NCBI GenBank assembly: GCA_003518755.1
Contig: DOYA01000161.1
Location: 1 to 8,155 of the forward strand
Length of the DNA: 8,155 nt
DNA from: Clostridiales bacterium
GTDB lineage: Bacteria > Bacillota > Clostridia > TANB77 > CAG-508
Reading direction: 5' to 3'
Shown here: positions 6,544-8,155 of the stretch, piece by piece
How positions within the stretch are numbered: the stretch's first letter is position 1
Layout: each line of letters begins with the position of its first letter
The notes under the pieces: generated by a model
The model's input: only the letters and a program-made list of their open reading frames with translations
What the model was told of the DNA's origin: nothing
The model's database searches: none
Made by a program: the position numbers and the translations under genes

Positions 6544-7232
6544 AATATTTTTATATACACATAATCAGAATCACAAGAAGCAGAAATTTTTATTTTATTT
6601 GATGTATTGTTCACAAATTTAAAATCATAACTACCATAGCTTACAGCGGCATCTTTTCCATTTTTTATATATGGAACAGAATTGCTATGTTTATGCCTTT
6701 CTGTTACATTTAAACCATCAACTTCTAAAACTGCATTATAAAGGGTTGTACTTACTTGACAATTACCACCACCAAGAGCCTGAACGACTTCACCATCTTT
6801 AAAAACATCTGCTTTTTCGTATCCTTTTGAAGTTGTTGCTTTACCAACAGTTTTGCAAAAAGAGAAAGTTTCTCCAACTTCAACATAAGTATTATTTAAT
6901 GTTGAACAAGTAATATTTATGTTATTTTGTCTCTCATCATCTTTAGTGTAAATTTTTGTTGTAAATTCTGAAATCTGAGTCTCTGTCTCAGTTTTTTTAG
7001 ATTCTTGTGTAGATTCTTCAGCATCAGAGTTATAATTTCCTGAGTTTTGATTTTCAGATGAATTTAAATCTGTGGTAGTATTTTCAGCATTTGTAGAATT
7101 TTTTGCTGAAAGTTTTGCAGAGTCATATGATGGATTGTTATTCTCTGAGAATTTGTTTCTATTAGTAATATATATTCCTACTCCAATACTAATTAAACCT
7201 AATATAATAAACATAATTATAATTTTTTTCAC
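6531..7232 (-). CDS. Membrane-anchored VanW-domain protein
   Basis: The protein has 233 residues from the chosen start. It has a short basic N-terminus, one membrane helix (about residues 3-22), a Ser/Thr/Asn/Glu-rich flexible linker (about 26-88) and a VanW domain (about 89-218) outside the cell. Family signatures are plain: VGETFSFCKTVG, GGGNCQVSTTLYN (about 154-166), ERHKHSNSVPY and GKDAAVSYGSYDFKF. VanW is named for a gene in vancomycin-resistance clusters, but its biochemical role is unknown. Nothing else here suggests glycopeptide resistance, so this is likely a housekeeping envelope protein. Many relatives also carry a peptidoglycan-binding domain, absent here. The start is GTG at 7232, preceded by a perfect GGAGG; an upstream in-frame TTG (7244) overlaps that ribosome site and is rejected. 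Confidence 0.88.
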   Translation of the reverse strand: MKKIIIMFIILGLISIGVGIYITNRNKFSENNNPSYDSAKLSAKNSTNAENTTTDLNSSENQNSGNYNSDAEESTQESKKTETETQISEFTTKIYTKDDERQNNINITCSTLNNTYVEVGETFSFCKTVGKATTSKGYEKADVFKDGEVVQALGGGNCQVSTTLYNAVLEVDGLNVTERHKHSNSVPYIKNGKDAAVSYGSYDFKFVNNTSNKIKISASCDSDYVYIKIFKLE

Positions 7233-7237
7233 AACTA

Positions 7238-7242
7238 CCTCC
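7238..7242 (-). promoter_or_regulatory. Ribosome binding site deciding the VanW gene start
   Basis: On the coding strand, GGAGG is followed by TAGTT and then GTG AAA AAA. The 5-nt spacing fixes GTG 7230-7232 as the start. The possible TTG at 7242-7244 shares its last base with this site and has no site of its own. Confidence 0.8.
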
Positions 7243-7282
7243 AAAATCGTAATATGATGTTTAGAATAAAATAAAGATTAGT

Positions 7283-7326
7283 AGAGAATCTGTAGGGGCG
7301 ATTTTAATCGACCTTACATTTTCTCT
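7283..7326. repeat. REP-like imperfect palindrome in the vanW-carA divergent region
   Basis: The core TGTAGGGGCG...CTTACA (7291-7318) is built around CGATT/AATCG (7299-7303 and 7306-7310), with CC after the A at 7311 facing the GGGG run and TGTA/TACA at the ends. AGAGAA (7283-7288) and TTCTCT (7321-7326) add a further perfect 6-bp outer arm across a 2x2 loop. It is unusually GC-rich for this DNA. It shares TGTAGGG...TACA with 4403-4427. It lies upstream of the carA -10 box, so it is not a carA leader attenuator. The rest of 7233-7442 is AT-rich without other visible structure. Confidence 0.5.
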
Positions 7327-7397
7327 CGAATTTTTATATTTCACTGAAGATATTATTTACAAAATTCACAAAAAACATTCCATTTTTTTAAAATTTA

Positions 7398-7406
7398 TGT
7401 TATTAT
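7398..7406 (+). promoter_or_regulatory. Candidate extended -10 promoter element for carA
   Basis: TG-T-TATTAT (7398-7406) has the form of an extended -10 box and lies 37 bp before the carA ATG, behind an A/T-rich tract. The matching -35 position (7378-7383, TTCCAT) is poor, so the call rests on the -10 alone. No PyrR-type anti-terminator or other leader structure is seen between it and the gene. Confidence 0.4.
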
Positions 7407-7442
7407 AGATAAGATAATTATTAGAAAGGAATGAATCAAAAA

Positions 7443-8155
7443 ATGAAAAGCTATTTGGTATTAGAAAATGGACAAGTTTTTGAAGGCGAAAGAATAGGAT
7501 ATAGGAAAGACATTATATGTGAAGTTGTCTTCAATACTTCAATGACAGGATATTTAGAAATATTTACAGATCCATCATATAGTTCTCAAGGTGTAGTTAT
7601 GACATATCCATTAATTGGAAATTATGGATTGACTTTAGAAGATAAAGAATCTAGAAAACCTTGGGTTGAAGCTGTTTTTGTTCATGAGCTTGCTGAAGTC
7701 GAGAGCAATTTTAGATCAAAATTACATTTAGATAAATTTTTAAAATACAATAAAATTCCAGGGCTTCAAGGAGTAAATACAAGAAAGCTTACAAAAGTTT
7801 TAAGAGATAATGGTACAATGAGAGGGATGCTTACAGATAACATCTCAAATATGGAAAAAATAATAAACAAAATTAAAGATTATAAAGTTACAGATACTGT
7901 TAAAAATGTAACTTCAAAAAAGGTCTATGAAATAGGGGAAGGAAATATTAATTTAGCCCTATTAGATTTTGGTTCAAAACAAAATATTATAAATTCATTA
8001 ATCAAAAGAAATTGTAAAATAACAGTGTTTCCAAGTGAAACACCATCTGATAAAATATTACAAGGAAATTTTGATGGTCTTGTATTATCAAATGGTCCAG
8101 GTGACCCAGAAGATAATAAAATTTCAATTCAAACAATTAAAGAAATATATGAGAG
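7443..8155 (+). CDS. carA: Carbamoyl-phosphate synthase small (glutaminase) subunit, 3' truncated by window edge
   Basis: CarA hydrolyses glutamine and channels ammonia to the large subunit CarB to make carbamoyl phosphate for pyrimidine and arginine synthesis in the cytoplasm. The first 237 residues of a usual 350-380 are visible. The CarA N-terminal domain is clear: MKSYLVLENGQVFEGE, FNTSMTGYLEIFTDPSY, MTYPLIGNYG and then VNTRKLTKVLRDNGTMRGML. The class I amidotransferase domain begins near residue 165 (NLALLDFGSKQNI) and reaches VLSNGPGDPEDN. The catalytic Cys and His-Glu pair lie beyond the window. ATG 7443 is chosen because the family start is MK plus a YLVLE-type strand and AAAGGA (7425-7430) is 12 nt away. 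An in-frame ATG at 7431 directly abuts that site and is less likely. carB is expected downstream but not visible. Confidence 0.95.
   Translation, partial: MKSYLVLENGQVFEGERIGYRKDIICEVVFNTSMTGYLEIFTDPSYSSQGVVMTYPLIGNYGLTLEDKESRKPWVEAVFVHELAEVESNFRSKLHLDKFLKYNKIPGLQGVNTRKLTKVLRDNGTMRGMLTDNISNMEKIINKIKDYKVTDTVKNVTSKKVYEIGEGNINLALLDFGSKQNIINSLIKRNCKITVFPSETPSDKILQGNFDGLVLSNGPGDPEDNKISIQTIKEIYE

Noticed and set aside
6531..7232. Glycopeptide resistance locus
   Set aside because: A VanW domain alone is common in Clostridia. No VanR/S, VanH, ligase, VanX or VanY partner is in the window, and the D,D-carboxypeptidase is an ordinary S11 enzyme.
7233..7244. In-frame TTG start giving the VanW protein four extra residues
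   Set aside because: The TTG overlaps the GGAGG ribosome site of the GTG at 7232, and no ribosome site precedes it.
7072..7257. Plus-strand 61-codon frame opposite the start of the VanW gene
   Set aside because: It is the antisense of the membrane helix and linker, and it runs through the GTG start and ribosome site of a well-supported gene.
7245..7442. Pyrimidine-responsive leader (PyrR attenuator) before carA
   Set aside because: No PyrR-binding motif or terminator/anti-terminator pair was seen between the candidate -10 box and the start codon.

Overview
The window is very AT-rich and its ribosome binding sites are strong AGGAG or GGAGG types. The families present are a DacF-like D,D-carboxypeptidase, a VanW-domain protein and an MBOAT/SGNH acyl-transfer pair. 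Together they point to a low-GC Gram-positive anaerobe, most likely a member of the Clostridia and possibly a gut lineage. That is an inference from gene content and composition, not from a marker gene.

Layout. (1) Positions 1-2943 carry a plus-strand cell-surface acylation block. It holds the last codons of a small protein that may be an acyl carrier protein, then a complete MBOAT O-acyltransferase, then a membrane-anchored SGNH-type protein. A good intrinsic terminator candidate at 2918-2943 closes it. (2) Positions 2956-3067 hold a long, layered inverted repeat that looks like a miniature mobile element. It sits exactly between the SGNH gene and the convergent end of a D,D-carboxypeptidase gene. 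(3) Positions 3073-4302 (minus) encode the secreted D,D-carboxypeptidase. (4) From a shared upstream region containing a near-consensus promoter and a small palindrome, a two-gene plus-strand cassette (4510-6516) is transcribed. It encodes an unrecognised 152-residue lysine-rich protein and a 505-residue Sel1-repeat plus transglutaminase-like protein. (5) Positions 6531-7232 (minus) encode a membrane-anchored VanW-domain protein. Its stop is 15 bp from the stop of the convergent Sel1 gene, and a hairpin covers both stops. (6) A 210-bp divergent region with a second small palindrome leads to carA, the glutaminase subunit of carbamoyl-phosphate synthase, which runs off the right edge.

How the genes fit together. 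Four of the six complete genes belong to the envelope: acyl transfer across the membrane (MBOAT and SGNH), peptidoglycan trimming (D,D-carboxypeptidase) and the VanW protein. The Sel1/transglutaminase cassette lies between the two minus-strand envelope genes but has no signal peptide, so it probably acts in the cytoplasm. carA begins an unrelated pyrimidine/arginine precursor block. The least understood parts are the 4510-6516 cassette and the repeat-like palindromes in the intergenic regions. No rRNA, tRNA, CRISPR array, transposase gene or recognisable riboswitch was seen.
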